Assembly (NCBI GenBank): GCA_034509735.1
Contig: JACGWO010000006.1
Coordinates: 759,001-823,000, forward strand
Direction of reading: 5' to 3'
Length of the DNA stretch: 64,000 nucleotides
Source: Sesamum alatum
Taxonomy: Eukaryota > Streptophyta > Magnoliopsida > Lamiales > Pedaliaceae
Below, piece after piece: positions 61,916-64,000 of the stretch (its first letter is position 1; every line of letters begins with the position of its first letter). The notes below the pieces were generated by a model. That model made no database searches. It was not told the DNA's origin and was given only the letters and a program-made list of their open reading frames with translations. The translations under genes were made by a program, and so were the position numbers.

Positions 61916-62139
61916 CTAGTCGGCGTGACATATAATAAATAATATTTCATGCTTTAAAATATATTATAACACACTCAAAAAAAAAAAAAAAAAAGAAGAA
62001 GAAGAAAAGAGAAAGAAATAAAGAAAGAAAATAAACTAACTTAGAGATATTATTGACATAACAAAAAATTGGTATTGTGGTGTAAGTAACCACATTTTGT
62101 GAGTGAAAACGGTATTATTTTTTTATATATTAGTATAGA
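61916..62139 (-). mobile_element. small non-autonomous Helitron-like element, 224 bp
   Basis: The minus strand starts TCTATACTAATATATAAAAA after A and ends CATGTCACGCCGACTAG-like, with CTAG followed by T. Interior as in 54153-54435, with an extended A/G-rich stretch. Confidence 0.6.
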
Positions 62140-62601
62140 TAAAAACGGTCAGCATGAATATCTACCAGTACAGATAATAACGTATTACAATTTCTATTAA
62201 TTTTTGGAACATTATTTACTCCAGAGTCAATTCATTTTTAAAGAGAAACATTATCGTATTTTAAAAATAAAAAATAAAAAATTGTATTTTAGACATAATA
62301 ATCAACGTCTTTAGAGGCTACTTATTGCTCGAGGGTACTATAATTATATGGTCCAACATTTGGACAAATGCCCACAACAACTCAACTACTCTATCACATT
62401 AAGAACCCAACCCCAAACATACATACCCTACATTTACATTATTCTCATCATAATATTTAAAATATGTTATTTGATAATTTATAAGATGTCAGGAATTTAT
62501 AATTTTTTTTGTTAAGAAAAATATTAAGAAGTTCTTAACTTAATTTTAATATCTCAACACACTACTTCAATCTTAATAATTACAAAAATTGTCAATGTTG
62601 A
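62140..62601. other. intergenic, nothing assigned
   Basis: AT-rich. No gene. Confidence 0.45.
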
Positions 62602-62610
62602 TATCTTATA

Positions 62611-63160
62611 GGGATAATTACACTCCCCTCTCATGATGTTTGGTATAATTACAAGTAGACTCCCTGTGGGTTTGGAAAATTACATTTAGTTACATTGAAG
62701 TTTGCTTCTGTCTAACAAATATATCCCTCCGTTAGTTAAAATTCACCGAATTTGTTGAAATTAACAAAAAAAACTGAATAAAAATCGATGTTTACCCTCG
62801 ATTGACTTATTAATGACTTAATGCAGGCCAAACAAATCTTTTATGACTAAATTACTCTTATAACGGTGAAAATATACCTCCTCTCATGCATTAACGTGTG
62901 ACGATATATAAGGGTGGTTTGATCATAAAAAGATGCGTTTAACCTACAATAAGTCAGTAATAAGTTAGTCGATGGCAAATCTCACCTTGAATTCAATTTT
63001 TTTTTTGCTAATATCAACAAATTCGGTGAATTTTGACTAATTGAGGGACCTATTTGTTAGACAAAAGCAAAACCTCAGAAGTAGTAGATGTAATTTCTCA
63101 AACATCAGGGGGTCTATATGTAATTACACCAAACCTCAGGGAAAGGAGTGTAACTATCCC
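62611..63160. mobile_element. Mutator-like MITE, reference copy, 550 bp
   Basis: Ends GGGATAATTACACTCCCCTC and GAAAGGAGTGTAACTATCCC. The perfect 9-bp duplication TATCTTATA lies at 62602-62610 and 63161-63169. Related copies lie at 2740, 14626, 36399 and 60587. Confidence 0.88.
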
Positions 63161-63169
63161 TATCTTATA

Positions 63170-64000
63170 TATAAGTTCTATCATTTTATTTTATTTAAAC
63201 ACTTCAAGGGCTTACTTTAAAAAAAAAAAGAAATTTAACATTTTATAAGTTCCACACTATAATGCACGTACACTTCAAAAAATTACTCGATGTAGTGTTG
63301 GACTCGAACACGCCTCGGACGGCATACGCGTGTTCGAAAATATAAAATAGAAAAGAAAAAAAGACATGGTGTCGGACACGCCTGTTGCGTGTCCGACACG
63401 TTTTTGAGGAGTGTCTGACAAGTTTAGGATTTTTTTTTTTATAATTTTAAAAAATTTTGCATTGTCTTTTTTAAAAAAAAAATTGAGAGATGGTCATGAT
63501 AATTTAACTAATTCGGATGATTAGAAATTTGTTCATTGCGTACTTTTAATATAAATTAATTAGATATATTTTTGAAATCATGTATGTGATTAAAAATTTA
63601 TATATAAGACATGTTTATTTTATGTATTATCTTGATATTTTTTATATCGCATAAATTTTACGGAAAAATTTAGAATATATATAAAAAAAACATATTATAT
63701 ATAGTCGTGTCAGTGCCATGTCGTGTCTTAATTTTTAAAATTTTTGTATCATCGTGTCAATATTGTATCGTGTTCATGCATCATAGGTTGAACGCCATCA
63801 ATGACTTATAGTAAATTTAGCCTCTTCAGAAAAGAAATGTAAAATATACCCTTTTCCTCTTTTATTGCATTTTAAGAGCTCTAATATATATAGCACAATC
63901 ATTCTTTATCTTAATTATGATTAAATATTTAAGTGATTACTCCTCCCTAGTCCAACATAAGAATGTGTCTTACCTTATTACTCCAAAATCTATCTAATTA
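63170..64000. other. intergenic with a 13-bp-stem hairpin
   Basis: No gene is seen. A perfect stem of 13 bp (63369-63381 with 63387-63399, 5-nt loop) contains the GTGTCGGACACG motif. Looser variants occur at 63290-63420 and 63705-63780, which suggests a dispersed repeat. Confidence 0.5.

Overview
The window is nuclear DNA from a flowering plant. The background is AT-rich, the genes are split by spliceosomal introns, and there is dense small-transposon debris. It holds an X-intrinsic-protein (XIP) aquaporin, a subfamily missing from Brassicaceae and monocots, so a non-Brassicaceae eudicot is likely. The overall protein flavour suggests an asterid, but that is only an impression.

Layout: 1-10.6 kb has no gene. 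It carries a minisatellite, MITE remnants and a 5.6-kb Helitron concatemer (4254-9870). Eleven protein-coding genes follow. They are an EF-hand protein (+, 10.8-14.4 kb), an XIP aquaporin (-, 15.4-16.6), a gene-free repeat belt (16.7-24.3), methylthioadenosine nucleosidase (+, 24.3-27.6), an anther-type type III polyketide synthase of the LAP5/PKSB class (+, 28.2-29.6), a GASA/snakin peptide (-, 30.0-30.7), an ERD2-like KDEL-receptor family protein (-, 32.8-36.1), an alkaline/neutral invertase (-, 38.3-41.3), a small membrane protein (-, 43.5-43.9), plastid triosephosphate isomerase (-, 44.5-47.4), a bHLH121-type iron-homeostasis regulator (-, 49.3-51.8) and TRAP-alpha (+, 55.0-58.1). The rest, 58.1-64 kb, is mostly MITEs and Helitron-like elements. 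I saw no tRNA, rRNA, or coding retrotransposon or transposase.

The genes are ordinary, unlinked housekeeping and developmental loci, not a cluster. All exon models were built by hand from the reading frame, splice consensus and family knowledge, and every one closes into an intact protein. Two introns (XIP intron 1 and TPI intron 6) only work with GC-AG splice sites.

The intergenic DNA is unusually readable. At least eleven terminal-inverted-repeat elements keep recognisable 9-10 bp target duplications (Mutator-like MITEs). One 773-bp element is a near-palindrome. Eight Helitron 5' ends share a single 3' end in one array, which I consider the most interesting structure here.
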